Position numbers and translations under genes: made by a program. From Pseudomonas fluorescens (GTDB lineage: Bacteria > Pseudomonadota > Gammaproteobacteria > Pseudomonadales > Pseudomonadaceae), in assembly GCF_902498185.1 (NCBI RefSeq), contig NZ_CABVIX010000012.1, positions 84,076 through 148,075 of the forward strand: a stretch of 64,000 nt of DNA, written 5' to 3'. Positions 28,887-37,083 of the stretch are shown piece after piece (within the stretch, counting starts at the first letter, position 1; each line of letters opens with the position of its first letter). Under the pieces are notes generated by a model. That model saw only the letters and a list, made by a program, of their open reading frames with translations, had not been told where the DNA came from and ran no database searches.

Positions 28887-29441
28887 TCAGTGCAGCGATA
28901 GCTTGGCCGCAGGCTCGACCGGTTTGGCAAGCTCGGTGAACAGCAGCAGAGGGGCCACGCGCAGGTATTCCATGACTTCCATATAGTCGCTTTCGCCGTC
29001 TTCGGACTCTTCGAGGGCGTCCTGGACCTGGGAAATGGCCACCAGGTCCTGCAGCACCTCCTTGGCCTCGGTGCTCAGCTCCAGGCCACCGGCGTTCTGG
29101 CCAAAGCCTGCCAGGAAGCCCTGGCACCACTGGCCAAGCGCGACGGCACGTTCAGTCAGCGCGGTTTCATCGCCCGGCAGCAGCAGGACGATGGTGACGT
29201 CCTCGCCGGTAAGCTCGCCCTTGACCATTTCCTGCAGGCCGATCAGGGCATTGCGAACGTTTTCCACAGGTTCGACTTCGAGGAGCTGGGCGGCATCGGC
29301 CAGCCAGGCTTCGGCGTCGAAGCCGGCGCCGGTGCAGCAGCGGCCAAGCAGCAGGCCGTGGAGCTCGGCTGGGGAGACAGGATGGCCATTGCTCGACAGC
29401 AGGGTAGCAAAGGCGGTGTACGGGGAATTGGTATTAGGCAT
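28887..29441 (-). CDS. UPF0149 family protein YgfB
   Basis: 184-residue acidic helical protein of the YgfB/YecA family. It has the family start PYTAFATLLSSNGHPVSPAELHGLLLGR and the later stretch LGQWCQGFLAGFG. It lacks the C-terminal SEC-C zinc motif of YecA. In P. aeruginosa YgfB has been linked to regulation of beta-lactamase through AlpA. It heads the pepP-ubiH-ubiI cluster and is divergent from the zapA cluster. Confidence 0.9.
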   Translation of the reverse strand: MPNTNSPYTAFATLLSSNGHPVSPAELHGLLLGRCCTGAGFDAEAWLADAAQLLEVEPVENVRNALIGLQEMVKGELTGEDVTIVLLLPGDETALTERAVALGQWCQGFLAGFGQNAGGLELSTEAKEVLQDLVAISQVQDALEESEDGESDYMEVMEYLRVAPLLLFTELAKPVEPAAKLSLH

Positions 29442-29608
29442 GGTTAACTAGGCGCCAGGCGGCGCAATGACTAGAATGAAGACCTTGTATCCTAGCACCG
29501 GCAGGCGCGCCAAGACCATCGGCACTGGCCGTTGCAGGCTCAGACGGGGCATGATCGCCCGGCAATCACGTCAGTCCGTATCGAGTGCCACTGAATCGAG
29601 TGCAACCC

Positions 29609-29818
29609 ATGCAAGAAAATGACCTGCAAGCGCTGATGAGCCGGTTCGAATTGCTGATCGAGCGAGTCGAGCAACTCAAGCGGCAAAATGCACTCCTAGT
29701 ACGTCAGGACAGATCCTGGCGTGAGGAACGCGCCCACCTCATCGAAAAGAACGAGATCGCCCGACGCAAGGTCGAGTCGATGATTTTGCGCCTCAAGGCC
29801 CTGGAGCAAGACTCATGA
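29609..29818 (+). CDS. small coiled-coil protein (TIGR02449/ZapB-like)
   Basis: 69 residues from the ATG at 29609 (MQENDLQALMSRFELL). An in-frame GTG at 29585 would add eight residues. Almost the whole chain is a leucine/charged heptad helix (LLIERVEQLKRQNALLVRQ, then KVESMILRLKALEQ). The TGA overlaps the zapA ATG as ATGA, so the two are coupled. A role beside ZapA at the division site is inferred from coupling and from similarity in shape to ZapB. Confidence 0.85.
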   Translation: MQENDLQALMSRFELLIERVEQLKRQNALLVRQDRSWREERAHLIEKNEIARRKVESMILRLKALEQDS

Positions 29819-30132
29819 GTTCAAGCAATAGCGTCACCGTCCAGATCCTCGACAAGGAATACTCGATCATCTGTCCGCCCGAAGAGCGCAGCAACCTGGT
29901 CAGCGCCGCCCGCTACCTGGACGGCAAGATGCGCGAGATCCGCAGCAGCGGCAAGGTGATCGGTGCCGACCGCATTGCGGTGATGGCAGCGCTGAACATC
30001 ACTCACGATCTATTGCACAACCAGGATCGCCCGGATGTACAGGCCAGCGGGACCACGCGCGAACAGGTGCGCGACCTGCTCGATCGGGTCGATCAGGCAT
30101 TGGTCGACGAGACGGATTCAAAAATCGGTTGA
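29815..30132 (+). CDS. zapA: cell division protein ZapA
   Basis: 105 residues. The N-terminal ZapA fold (VTVQILDKEYSIICPPEERSNL, AARYLDGKMREIR) is followed by a C-terminal helix used for tetramer formation. It bundles FtsZ filaments. It is followed at once by 6S RNA and fau, the conserved gammaproteobacterial order. The -35 region of ssrS lies inside its last codons. Confidence 0.94.
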   Translation: MSSSNSVTVQILDKEYSIICPPEERSNLVSAARYLDGKMREIRSSGKVIGADRIAVMAALNITHDLLHNQDRPDVQASGTTREQVRDLLDRVDQALVDETDSKIG

Positions 30133-30145
30133 GCATGGGTATACT
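30117..30145 (+). promoter_or_regulatory. ssrS (6S RNA) promoter
   Basis: A TATACT -10 hexamer lies at 30140-30145, with a weak TTCAAA at 30117-30122 seventeen bases upstream. The predicted start at about 30152-30153 coincides with the CTCCCTGG 5' end of 6S RNA. Confidence 0.7.
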
Positions 30146-30152
30146 GGCGCCA

Positions 30153-30331
30153 CTCCCTGGAGTGCGCGCCAGTCGGTCATGTCCCTGAGCCGATACGCAC
30201 AACCACGGGGGTTGCACGCTGGGGCCGGTGTGCATGTCCGCCCGACGGAAAGCCTTAACGCCCCCTGCAATCTCCACCTTGAACTTTCGGGTTCAAGGGC
30301 TACACCGACAGCGGTACGTCGGGGAGCCTGA
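30153..30331 (+). ncRNA. ssrS: 6S RNA
   Basis: RNA that binds sigma-70 RNA polymerase by mimicking an open promoter. The ends are recognisable from Pseudomonas 6S RNA: CTCCCTGGAGTG at the 5' end, GTCCCTGAGCCGATA, GTGTGCATGTCCGC, CGGAAAGCCTTAA, CCTTGAACTTTCGGGTTCAAGG, and the closing CGTCGGGGAGCC. The 5' and 3' ends pair, as known for the family. Location between zapA and fau is the conserved one. The 3' end is estimated to within a few bases. Confidence 0.95.
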
Positions 30332-30342
30332 ATTCTTTTCCT

Positions 30343-30370
30343 GCCCGCCTTCCCGGCGGGCATTTGCTTT
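30343..30370 (+). terminator. hairpin between 6S RNA and fau
   Basis: GCCCGCC (30343-30349) and GGCGGGC (30355-30361) form a perfect stem, followed by ATTTGCTTT. It lies 12 bp after the 6S 3' end and 42 bp before fau. It could terminate most 6S transcripts with some read-through into fau. Confidence 0.65.
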
Positions 30371-30411
30371 GCCGTGTACCGCGGCGAGGCGCACCTGGGA
30401 CCGCCTGTGCC

Positions 30412-31020
30412 ATGACCGACACCGCGCCGCTCACCCGCCCCCAGCTTCGCCGCCTGCTGCGCAATGCCCGCCGAGCCCTCACGCCGGCCGAGCAGCGCCA
30501 GGCCGCCTGCGGTCTCTATCGCCAGCTGGCCCAGCATCCACTGTTTCGCAGGGCCCGCCATATTGCCCTGTATCTGCCCAACGACAGCGAAATCGACCCT
30601 CGCCTCTTGCTGCGCGAAGCGCAACGCCGCGGCAAGCGTACGTATCTGCCGGTGCTGCATGCTTGGCCACGTACCCGCATGGCGTTCCAGCGTTTCGAGC
30701 AGGGCGAGACGCTGCGCCGCAATCGCTTTCGCATTCCCGAGCCCGTGATCAACCGCAAGCGGCAACGCCCGGTCTGGTCACTGGACCTGATCCTGCTGCC
30801 GCTGGTGGGCTTCGATGAAGTGGGGGGACGGCTTGGCATGGGCGGCGGCTTCTATGACCGCAGCCTGGCCTATCAATCGCGCCGCAAGGCCTGGAAGAAA
30901 CCCTTGTTGCTGGGGCTGGCCCACGAATGCCAGAAGGTCGAGCGGCTGGCCCAGGCCAGCTGGGATGTACCTTTGCGCGGGACGGTCTCGGACCGTGGCT
31001 GGTACCTGGCGCCGGACTGA
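30412..31020 (+). CDS. fau: 5-formyltetrahydrofolate cyclo-ligase
   Basis: 202 residues from the ATG at 30412 (MTDTAPLTRPQLRRLL). An upstream in-frame ATG at 30364 overlaps the terminator hairpin and is unlikely. The enzyme converts 5-formyl-THF to 5,10-methenyl-THF with ATP. Signature regions are RHIALYLPNDSEIDP, the ATP-binding LILLPLVGFDEVGGRLGMGGGFYDR and the C-terminal CQKVERLAQASWDVPL. Also called ygfA. It lies downstream of ssrS, as in E. coli. Confidence 0.94.
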   Translation: MTDTAPLTRPQLRRLLRNARRALTPAEQRQAACGLYRQLAQHPLFRRARHIALYLPNDSEIDPRLLLREAQRRGKRTYLPVLHAWPRTRMAFQRFEQGETLRRNRFRIPEPVINRKRQRPVWSLDLILLPLVGFDEVGGRLGMGGGFYDRSLAYQSRRKAWKKPLLLGLAHECQKVERLAQASWDVPLRGTVSDRGWYLAPD

Positions 31021-31038
31021 AAGGCGCCAGTATGGCGG

Positions 31039-31185
31039 TCAGCGTTTCTGCTGCACAGGCTGGATTTGAGTCTGGTAGGACTCGTCGACCTTGCGTTCGA
31101 GCAAGCTCTGCGCGTAGCCCGTGGTGACGACACCCAATCCAAAAATGAAGACCAGGATCCAGAGCACGTCCGGTTTGCGATTCAT
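31039..31185 (-). CDS. 48-residue single-span membrane protein
   Basis: A short gene on the minus strand starts at the ATG at 31183-31185, with GAGGAGGG six bases upstream, an excellent ribosome site. It reads MNRKPDVLWILVFIFGLG, then VVTTGYAQSLLERKVDESYQ, and ends QIQPVQQKR. It has one hydrophobic segment (about 7-24) and a polar tail. It is convergent with fau (18 bp between stops). No function recognised. The strong ribosome site and protein-like composition support it as a real gene. Confidence 0.75.
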   Translation of the reverse strand: MNRKPDVLWILVFIFGLGVVTTGYAQSLLERKVDESYQTQIQPVQQKR

Positions 31186-31367
31186 CTATTGCCCTCCTCG
31201 GGCACACTGATTACGCCGACAGCCATCCCTCGCTGGGATCGCGGCAATGTCTAGCCTTGAAAATCGGCGCATTCTCCGACAACACGAGTCGACACGCAAA
31301 CGTTGACGCCAACCGACTGTCGGTTTCGTGCAACCATTTATTTCAACATCTGTCAGGAGCAGCACCC

Positions 31368-31820
31368 ATGGCCTATTGGCTGATGAAATCCGAGCCGGAC
31401 GAGCTCTCCATCAAAGCCTTGGCGCGTCTGGGCCAGACGCGTTGGGATGGGGTACGTAACTACCAGGCGCGTAACTTCCTGAGGGCTATGAGCTTAGGCG
31501 ACGAATTCTTTTTCTACCACTCCAGCTGTCCGCAACCTGGCATAGCCGGAATCGCGCGCATCGACGCAGCGGCCTATCCAGACCCGACCGCGCTTGATCC
31601 AGAGAGTCCTTACTTCGATGCCAAGGCCACAGCCGAGAAGAATCCGTGGAGTGCGGTGGATGTGAGCCATGTACGCACGTTCGAGCGGGTGCTGGAGCTG
31701 GGTCATCTGAAGCAACAACATGCACTTGCGCAGTTGCCGCTGGTGCAAAAAGGCAGCCGCTTGTCGGTCATGCCGGTGACAGCGGAGCAATGGGAAGCGA
31801 TCAGGGCTTTGGCTGGATAG
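31368..31820 (+). CDS. EVE domain-containing protein
   Basis: 150 residues from the ATG at 31368 (MAYWLMKSEPDELS), with AGGAG ten bases upstream. The whole chain is an EVE/PUA-like domain with the typical WLMKSEPD, RWDGVRNYQARNFLR, FFYHSSC and NPWSAVDV. Human THYN1 belongs to this family. EVE domains read modified bases in DNA or RNA. The ligand here is unknown. Confidence 0.92.
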   Translation: MAYWLMKSEPDELSIKALARLGQTRWDGVRNYQARNFLRAMSLGDEFFFYHSSCPQPGIAGIARIDAAAYPDPTALDPESPYFDAKATAEKNPWSAVDVSHVRTFERVLELGHLKQQHALAQLPLVQKGSRLSVMPVTAEQWEAIRALAG

Positions 31821-31852
31821 CACTTGGGCCACTCAACCCCGCCCCCCTTCAA

Positions 31853-32260
31853 TCACTGCACTATCAAGTTATTGAACAACAGATCCTCGACGATCGGCTT
31901 GCCTTCCTCGGCTTCCAGCACCTGCTGGACCTGCTTCAACGCTTCCTGGCGCAGCTTTTCCTTGGCCTCGACGTTGCCCATGCTTTCCAGGGTCTGCTGG
32001 GTGAACAGCGCTACCAACTGGTTGCGGATCAGCGGTTCGTGATGCTTGACTGCGGTAGCGGCGGCGTCGCCGGTGACACGGAGGGCAACGTCGGCCTTGT
32101 AGACCCGCAGCTTGGGGCCCCCGTCGAGGGCATAATTGCCGACAAAGGGTGGGCTCAAGGAGATGTAGGCCACCTTGGGCTCTCCTTCCTTGGCTTCCTC
32201 GGCGGCCAGGGCCGTCACTGGCAACATCAGCGCCAGTACCATCAAGATCCACGCTTTCAC
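31853..32260 (-). CDS. FliL-family flagellar basal body-associated protein-like exported protein
   Basis: 135 residues starting at a GTG (32258-32260), with GAGGAG seven bases upstream. The signal peptide VKAWILMVLALMLPVTALA precedes the mature region VAYISLSPPFVGNYAL..., RVYKADVALRV and the C-terminal VEDLLFNNLIVQ, which match the FliL domain. Unlike true FliL it stands alone, away from flagellar genes, and has a cleavable-looking signal. A chromosomal FliL-like paralogue is the safest name. Confidence 0.83.
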   Translation of the reverse strand: MKAWILMVLALMLPVTALAAEEAKEGEPKVAYISLSPPFVGNYALDGGPKLRVYKADVALRVTGDAAATAVKHHEPLIRNQLVALFTQQTLESMGNVEAKEKLRQEALKQVQQVLEAEEGKPIVEDLLFNNLIVQ

Positions 32261-32591
32261 GAATTCGCTCCTCTTACAGTTGACGCCAGCATACCCAGCG
32301 CAGGGGTCAAACCCAAGCGCGGGCCATGTCGGCCTATCAGGGTGGACGATGCTCGTTGACCCGGCACCCGCCCCACCTACACTTATCGGCCACCACCCGC
32401 AAAGGAATAGCCTCGATGCAAGCTGTGTCGTAGTTGTTTGCCTGGTAGGGCGAGGGAAGGCTAAAGCCGTGGGTGTCGCGAACGCATCCGCTGGCGGGAA
32501 GCAGAGGTGGCGATAGATTGCCTGGGGCAGCGCCAAGCAACGGGGACGCTGGGGGTGGTGACGCGCTGACACCACCACCGCCCCTGTACGA
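32261..32591. other. 331-bp intergenic region
   Basis: It lies between the flavin reductase stop and the FliL-like start, both minus strand. A hairpin (GGTGGTG 32554-32560 with CACCACC 32570-32576) sits just past the reductase stop. No known RNA was recognised, and the translated frames look non-coding (proline/arginine-rich shadows). Confidence 0.5.
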
Positions 32592-33560
32592 TCAGCCGCG
32601 CGGGGCGTAGGCGAACACGTCGGCGCGCATCTGGTGCGCGTCCATGCCGGCCTCGACCAGGGCGTCCAGCGTGGCGTAGACCATGGTCGGCGAGCCGCTG
32701 GCGTATACATGCACGCTATTGAGGTCGGCGATGTCTTCGCGAACCGCCTCGTGAAGCATCCCGCACCGCCCTTCCCAGCCACAGAGATCACTGACTACCT
32801 GGTGCACAAAGAGATTCGGCAGGCGCTGCCACTCGTCCCAATGCTCGATCTGGTAGAAATCCTCTGGCCGGCGCACGCCCCAGTACAGATGCACCGGGTA
32901 TTTGAAGCCCTGGGCGCGGCAGTGCTCGACCAGGCTGTGCATCTGGCCCATGCCTGTACCCGCCGCGATGAGCACCAGCGGTCCTTCCGGCAACTCGGCC
33001 AGGTGCGCGTCGCCGAACGGCAGCTCGATCCGTGCCATCTGGTTACGTTGCAGCTGGGCGATCAGCTCGCGTGCGCTGTTCTCGCGGGCCAGCACATGCA
33101 GCTCGATATCACGCCCGGCATGGGGTGCGGAGGCGATGGAAAAGGCAGCCTTGTCGGCGCCTTCACGCTCGATCATCAGGTACTGTCCCGCGTGATAGCG
33201 CGGCAGCTTGCCCGCAGGCGCGCGCAGGCGCACGCGCCAGACATCGCCACCCACCTCGACGCACTCGCTCAGGACGCATGCTAGGTTGCGCACCGGCAGT
33301 TCGCCCAGTGCCAGCACGCCATCCCACAGGAGCACGCAGTCTTCCAGCGGCTCGGCGATACAGGTGAAAAGCTCACCGTGATCGCGGACGTCGCCGTTCT
33401 GGCGCACGCGGCCTTCGACCAGCAACGCCGCGCAGACATGACAATTACCGTTGCGGCAACTTTGCGGGCATTCATAGCCCAGTCGCCGCGCCGCATCCAG
33501 AATCCGTTCTCCAGGTTCGACGGCGAGTACCGCCCCGGACGGCTGCAAGGTTACCTGCAT
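32592..33560 (-). CDS. 2Fe-2S ferredoxin/NAD(P)H-flavin reductase (CDP-6-deoxy-delta-3,4-glucoseen reductase-like)
   Basis: 322 residues from the ATG at 33558-33560 (MQVTLQPSGAVL), which shares one base with the ubiD stop (TGATG). The N-terminal plant-type ferredoxin domain has cysteines in YECPQSCRNGNCHVCAALL and FTCIAEP (C-X4-C-X2-C...C). An FAD domain (RYHAGQYLMIE, FSIASAPH) and an NAD(P)H domain (LVLIAAGTGMGQMHSLVEHC) follow. Coupling to ubiD suggests a redox role near ubiquinone or prenylated-flavin chemistry, but the partner is unknown. Confidence 0.88.
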   Translation of the reverse strand: MQVTLQPSGAVLAVEPGERILDAARRLGYECPQSCRNGNCHVCAALLVEGRVRQNGDVRDHGELFTCIAEPLEDCVLLWDGVLALGELPVRNLACVLSECVEVGGDVWRVRLRAPAGKLPRYHAGQYLMIEREGADKAAFSIASAPHAGRDIELHVLARENSARELIAQLQRNQMARIELPFGDAHLAELPEGPLVLIAAGTGMGQMHSLVEHCRAQGFKYPVHLYWGVRRPEDFYQIEHWDEWQRLPNLFVHQVVSDLCGWEGRCGMLHEAVREDIADLNSVHVYASGSPTMVYATLDALVEAGMDAHQMRADVFAYAPRG

Positions 33561-35026
33561 CACTCTATTCCCAACTGATCCCACAACTCATCGATACGCC
33601 GGGTCACGGCATCGTCCTTGACGATGGCACGTCCCCATTCGCGTGAGGTTTCGCCCGGCCACTTGTTGGTGGCATCCAGGCCCATCTTCGACCCCAGCCC
33701 CGACACAGGCGACGCGAAGTCGAGATAGTCGATCGGGGTGTTGTCGATCATCACCGTATCACGCTTGGGGTCCATGCGCGTGGTGATGGCCCAGATCACG
33801 TCATTCCAGTCCCGGGCATTGATGTCATCGTCGGTGACGATAACAAACTTGGTGTACATGAACTGTCGCAGGAACGACCACACGCCCAGCATGACCCGCT
33901 TGGCGTGGCCGGGATACTGCTTCTTGATGGTCACCACCGCCATGCGGTACGAGCAACCTTCGGGCGGCAGGTAGAAGTCGATGATTTCGGGAAACTGCTT
34001 TTGCAGGATAGGCACGAAGACTTCGTTCAGCGCCACGCCCAGGATCGCTGGCTCATCCGGTGGCCGGCCGGTGTAGGTGCTGTGATAGATCGGGTTGCGC
34101 CGGTGGGTGATGCGCTCGACGGTGAACACCGGGAAGCTGTCCACTTCGTTGTAGTAACCGGTGTGATCGCCGTAAGGACCTTCGGGGGCCATCTCGCCAG
34201 GATGGATCACGCCTTCGAGAATGATTTCTGCGGTGGCCGGCACCTGCAAGTCGCTGCCACGGCACTTGACCAGTTCGGTACGGTTGCCACGCAGCAGGCC
34301 TGCGAAGGCATATTCGGACAGCGAGTCCGGCACTGGGGTGACGGCGCCAAGGATGGTCGCCGGGTCCGCGCCCAGGGCAACGGCAACCGGGAACGGCTGG
34401 CCTGGATGCTTCTCGCACCACTCACGGTAGTCCAGCGCCCCGCCCCGATGGCTGAGCCAGCGCATGATGACCTTGTTGCGGCCGATCACCTGCTGGCGGT
34501 AGATGCCGAGGTTCTGCCGCTCCTTGTTGGGGCCCCGCGTGACGGTCAGCCCCCAGGTGATCAGGGGCGCGACATCGCCCGGCCAGCAATGCTGCACCGG
34601 CAGCAGGCCGAGGTCGACATCTTCGCCTTCGATGACTACCTCGTGACAGGCGGCATCCTTCACCACCTTGGGCGCCATGGAGATGACTTTCTTGAAAATC
34701 GGCAGCTTCGACCAGGCGTCCTTGAGTCCCTTGGGCGGCTCGGGCTCCTTGAGGAACGCCAGCAGCTTGCCGATCTCACGCAGTTCGCTGACCGATTCGG
34801 CACCCATGCCCATGGCCACGCGCTCGGGAGTACCGAACAGGTTGCCCAGCACCGGAATATCAAACCCGGTGGGCTTTTCGAACAGGAGCGCCGGGCCCTT
34901 GGCCCGCAGGGTGCGGTCGCAGACTTCGGTCATTTCCAGGACAGGGGAAATCGGAACCTGGATGCGCTTGAGTTCGCCGCGCTGTTCCAGGCCGCGGATA
35001 AAATCGCGCAAATCGCGATACTGCAT
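33560..35026 (-). CDS. ubiD: 4-hydroxy-3-polyprenylbenzoate decarboxylase UbiD
   Basis: Prenylated-FMN-dependent decarboxylase of ubiquinone synthesis, 488 residues from the ATG at 35024-35026 (MQYRDLRDFIRGLEQRGEL), with GAGG seven bases upstream. The longer frame to 35095 lacks support. Family motifs are VIEGEDVDLGLLPVQHCWPGD, the prFMN-site TRGPNKERQNLGIYRQQ, PEGPYGDHTGYYNEVD and DDDINARDWNDVIWAI. It is followed by a coupled ferredoxin-flavin reductase. Confidence 0.94.
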   Translation of the reverse strand: MQYRDLRDFIRGLEQRGELKRIQVPISPVLEMTEVCDRTLRAKGPALLFEKPTGFDIPVLGNLFGTPERVAMGMGAESVSELREIGKLLAFLKEPEPPKGLKDAWSKLPIFKKVISMAPKVVKDAACHEVVIEGEDVDLGLLPVQHCWPGDVAPLITWGLTVTRGPNKERQNLGIYRQQVIGRNKVIMRWLSHRGGALDYREWCEKHPGQPFPVAVALGADPATILGAVTPVPDSLSEYAFAGLLRGNRTELVKCRGSDLQVPATAEIILEGVIHPGEMAPEGPYGDHTGYYNEVDSFPVFTVERITHRRNPIYHSTYTGRPPDEPAILGVALNEVFVPILQKQFPEIIDFYLPPEGCSYRMAVVTIKKQYPGHAKRVMLGVWSFLRQFMYTKFVIVTDDDINARDWNDVIWAITTRMDPKRDTVMIDNTPIDYLDFASPVSGLGSKMGLDATNKWPGETSREWGRAIVKDDAVTRRIDELWDQLGIE

Positions 35027-35105
35027 GCGTAAGCCTCGTAGTGGCCGTATCGATCGGGCTGCAGAGTTTAGCGCCGAACTGTAGGAAATTGGCAAAGTCC
35101 AGACA

Positions 35106-35133
35106 GCAAAAAGCCGGGTCGCCCCGGCCTTCG
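35106..35133 (-). terminator. intrinsic terminator after rho
   Basis: On the minus strand GGCCGGG, loop GCGA, then CCCGGC is followed by TTTTT. It begins about 15 bp past the rho stop at 35148. Confidence 0.85.
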
Positions 35134-35147
35134 CGTATAACGTGACC

Positions 35148-36407
35148 TTACTTGCGCTTCATCGACAAGAAGAACTCATCGTTGGTCTTGGTCTGCTTCA
35201 GCTTGTCGACCAGGAACTCGATGGCGGCGATCTCGTCCATCGGGTGCAGCAGCTTGCGCAGGATCCACATGCGCTGCAGTTCGTCATCGGCGGTCAGCAG
35301 CTCTTCGCGGCGGGTACCGGAGCGGTTGATGTTGATGGCCGGGAACACACGCTTTTCAGCAATACGGCGGTCAAGCGGCAGTTCCATGTTGCCCGTGCCC
35401 TTGAACTCTTCGTAGATCACTTCGTCCATCTTCGAGCCGGTTTCAACCAGCGCGGTGGCGATGATGGTCAGCGAACCGCCTTCCTCGATGTTACGCGCGG
35501 CGCCGAAGAAGCGCTTCGGCTTCTCGAGCGCATGGGCGTCGACGCCACCGGTGAGTACCTTGCCGGAGCTCGGGATCACGGTGTTGTAGGCGCGGGCCAG
35601 ACGGGTGATCGAGTCGAGCAGGATGACCACGTCCTTCTTGTGCTCGACCAGGCGCTTGGCCTTCTCGATGACCATTTCGGCCACTTGCACGTGACGGGTC
35701 GGTGGCTCGTCGAAAGTCGAGGCGACCACTTCGCCGCGCACGGTGCGCTGCATCTCGGTCACTTCTTCCGGGCGCTCGTCGATCAGCAGGACGATCAGGT
35801 GGCACTCGGGGTTGTTACGGGTGATGTTGGCCGCGATGTTCTGCAGCATGATGGTCTTGCCCGCTTTCGGCGGGGCGACGATCAGGCCACGCTGGCCTTT
35901 GCCGATCGGGGCGCACAGGTCGATCACACGACCGGTGAGGTCTTCGGTGGAACCGTTGCCGGCTTCCATCTTCAGGCGCTTGTTCGGGAACAGCGGCGTC
36001 AGGTTTTCGAAGAGGATCTTGTTCTTCGCGTTTTCTGGACGGTCGAAGTTGATGGTATCGACCTTGAGCAGCGCGAAGTAACGCTCGCCTTCCTTGGGAG
36101 GGCGGATCTTGCCGACAATGGTGTCGCCGGTGCGCAGGTTGAAGCGACGGATCTGGCTTGGAGAGACGTAGATATCGTCAGGGCCGGCCAGGTACGAAGC
36201 ATCGGCGGAGCGCAGGAAACCGAAACCGTCCTGGAGAATCTCCAGCACGCCGTCACCGGAGATCTCCTCGCCGCTTTTGGCATGCTTTTTCAACAGGGAG
36301 AAAATCACATCTTGCTTGCGCGAACGGGCCATATTTTCTATGCCCATCTGTTCGGCCATTTCGAGCAGATCGGTAATCGGCTTTTGCTTGAGTTCAGTTA
36401 GGTTCAT
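35148..36407 (-). CDS. rho: transcription termination factor Rho
   Basis: Hexameric RNA-dependent ATPase, 419 residues, full standard length. It has the N-terminal helical domain (MNLTELKQKPITDLLEMAEQ), a cold-shock-like RNA-binding domain (GVLEILQDGFGFLRS, DDIYVSPSQIRRFNLR), Walker A APPKAGKTIML, Walker B VVILLDSITRLARAYN, and the secondary RNA-site region FKGTGNMELPLDRRIAEKR. The ribosome site is weak. A 7-bp stem-loop in the leader (36441-36459) could take part in autoregulation. Confidence 0.97.
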   Translation of the reverse strand: MNLTELKQKPITDLLEMAEQMGIENMARSRKQDVIFSLLKKHAKSGEEISGDGVLEILQDGFGFLRSADASYLAGPDDIYVSPSQIRRFNLRTGDTIVGKIRPPKEGERYFALLKVDTINFDRPENAKNKILFENLTPLFPNKRLKMEAGNGSTEDLTGRVIDLCAPIGKGQRGLIVAPPKAGKTIMLQNIAANITRNNPECHLIVLLIDERPEEVTEMQRTVRGEVVASTFDEPPTRHVQVAEMVIEKAKRLVEHKKDVVILLDSITRLARAYNTVIPSSGKVLTGGVDAHALEKPKRFFGAARNIEEGGSLTIIATALVETGSKMDEVIYEEFKGTGNMELPLDRRIAEKRVFPAININRSGTRREELLTADDELQRMWILRKLLHPMDEIAAIEFLVDKLKQTKTNDEFFLSMKRK

Positions 36408-36440
36408 ATGGGAAGTGACGTAATCATGTAAGAAGGGAGA

Positions 36441-36459
36441 ATTAAGCTTCTGGCTTAAT
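36441..36459 (-). promoter_or_regulatory. stem-loop in the rho leader
   Basis: ATTAAGC (36441-36447) and GCTTAAT (36453-36459) pair around TTCTG, 34 bp upstream of the rho ATG. Rho genes are autoregulated in many bacteria through the leader. Involvement of this hairpin is inference. Confidence 0.4.
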
Positions 36460-36605
36460 GAAGCCGCGCCGCAGAGAAGGCGAAAGGATCGCGTGCTGAT
36501 TCTAATTGGGGGTGCATCGGCGACGGCGTGCAGGGGGCACTGTAGAAGCAGTGCGAGGCCGAATGTAACACCTGCTTTTTCCGGCGTCTAGTCACCGGAT
36601 AAAGA

Positions 36606-36634
36606 AAAGCCCCGGCGAATGCGGGGCTTTTTTT
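36606..36634. terminator. bidirectional-looking terminator after trxA
   Basis: AAAGCCCCG (36606-36614), loop GCGAATG, then CGGGGCTTT followed by TTTT. It lies directly past the trxA stop at 36637. On the minus strand it reads GCCCCG...CGGGGC followed by TTTTCTTT, a good terminator for trxA. Confidence 0.88.
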
Positions 36635-36636
36635 GC

Positions 36637-36966
36637 TCAGATATTGGCGTCCAGGAAGGCCGCCAGCTGAGACTTGGACAGCGCACCGACCTTGGTGGCC
36701 TCGACGTTGCCGTTCTTGAACAGCATCAGCGTCGGGATGCCACGCACGCCGTGCTTGGCCGGGGTTTCCTGGTTCTCGTCGATGTTCAGCTTGGCGACGG
36801 TCAGTTTACCCTGGTAGGTGGTGGCGATATCGTCCAGTACTGGCGCGATCATCTTGCAAGGGCCGCACCATTCAGCCCAGTAGTCGACCAGCACCGGGCC
36901 TTCGGCCTTGAGTACGTCGGCTTCGAAGCTGGCGTCGGTGACGTGTTTGATAAGATCGCTGCTCAT
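36637..36966 (-). CDS. trxA: thioredoxin 1
   Basis: 109-residue thioredoxin with the redox motif EWCGPCKM, the cis-proline segment GIPTLMLF and the typical N-terminus SSDLIKHVTDASFEADVL. It reduces protein disulfides in the cytoplasm. It lies upstream of rho on the same strand, as in E. coli, but with its own terminator. Confidence 0.97.
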   Translation of the reverse strand: MSSDLIKHVTDASFEADVLKAEGPVLVDYWAEWCGPCKMIAPVLDDIATTYQGKLTVAKLNIDENQETPAKHGVRGIPTLMLFKNGNVEATKVGALSKSQLAAFLDANI

Positions 36967-37083
36967 GGAAGTCTCCAGGTCGTAAGCAAAAAAACGTTGC
37001 CCATCATAGCTGCACCCGCGTCCTACAGGAAGTCAGGACCGATTGAGTGTAACTATAGTTGTGCGTGAGGTTCCAAATCGATG

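Noticed and set aside
32261..32591. tmRNA suspected from GCAAACAACTAC near the middle of the gap
   Set aside because: No tag frame ending in LAA, no tRNA-like ends and no CCA-proximal T-arm.
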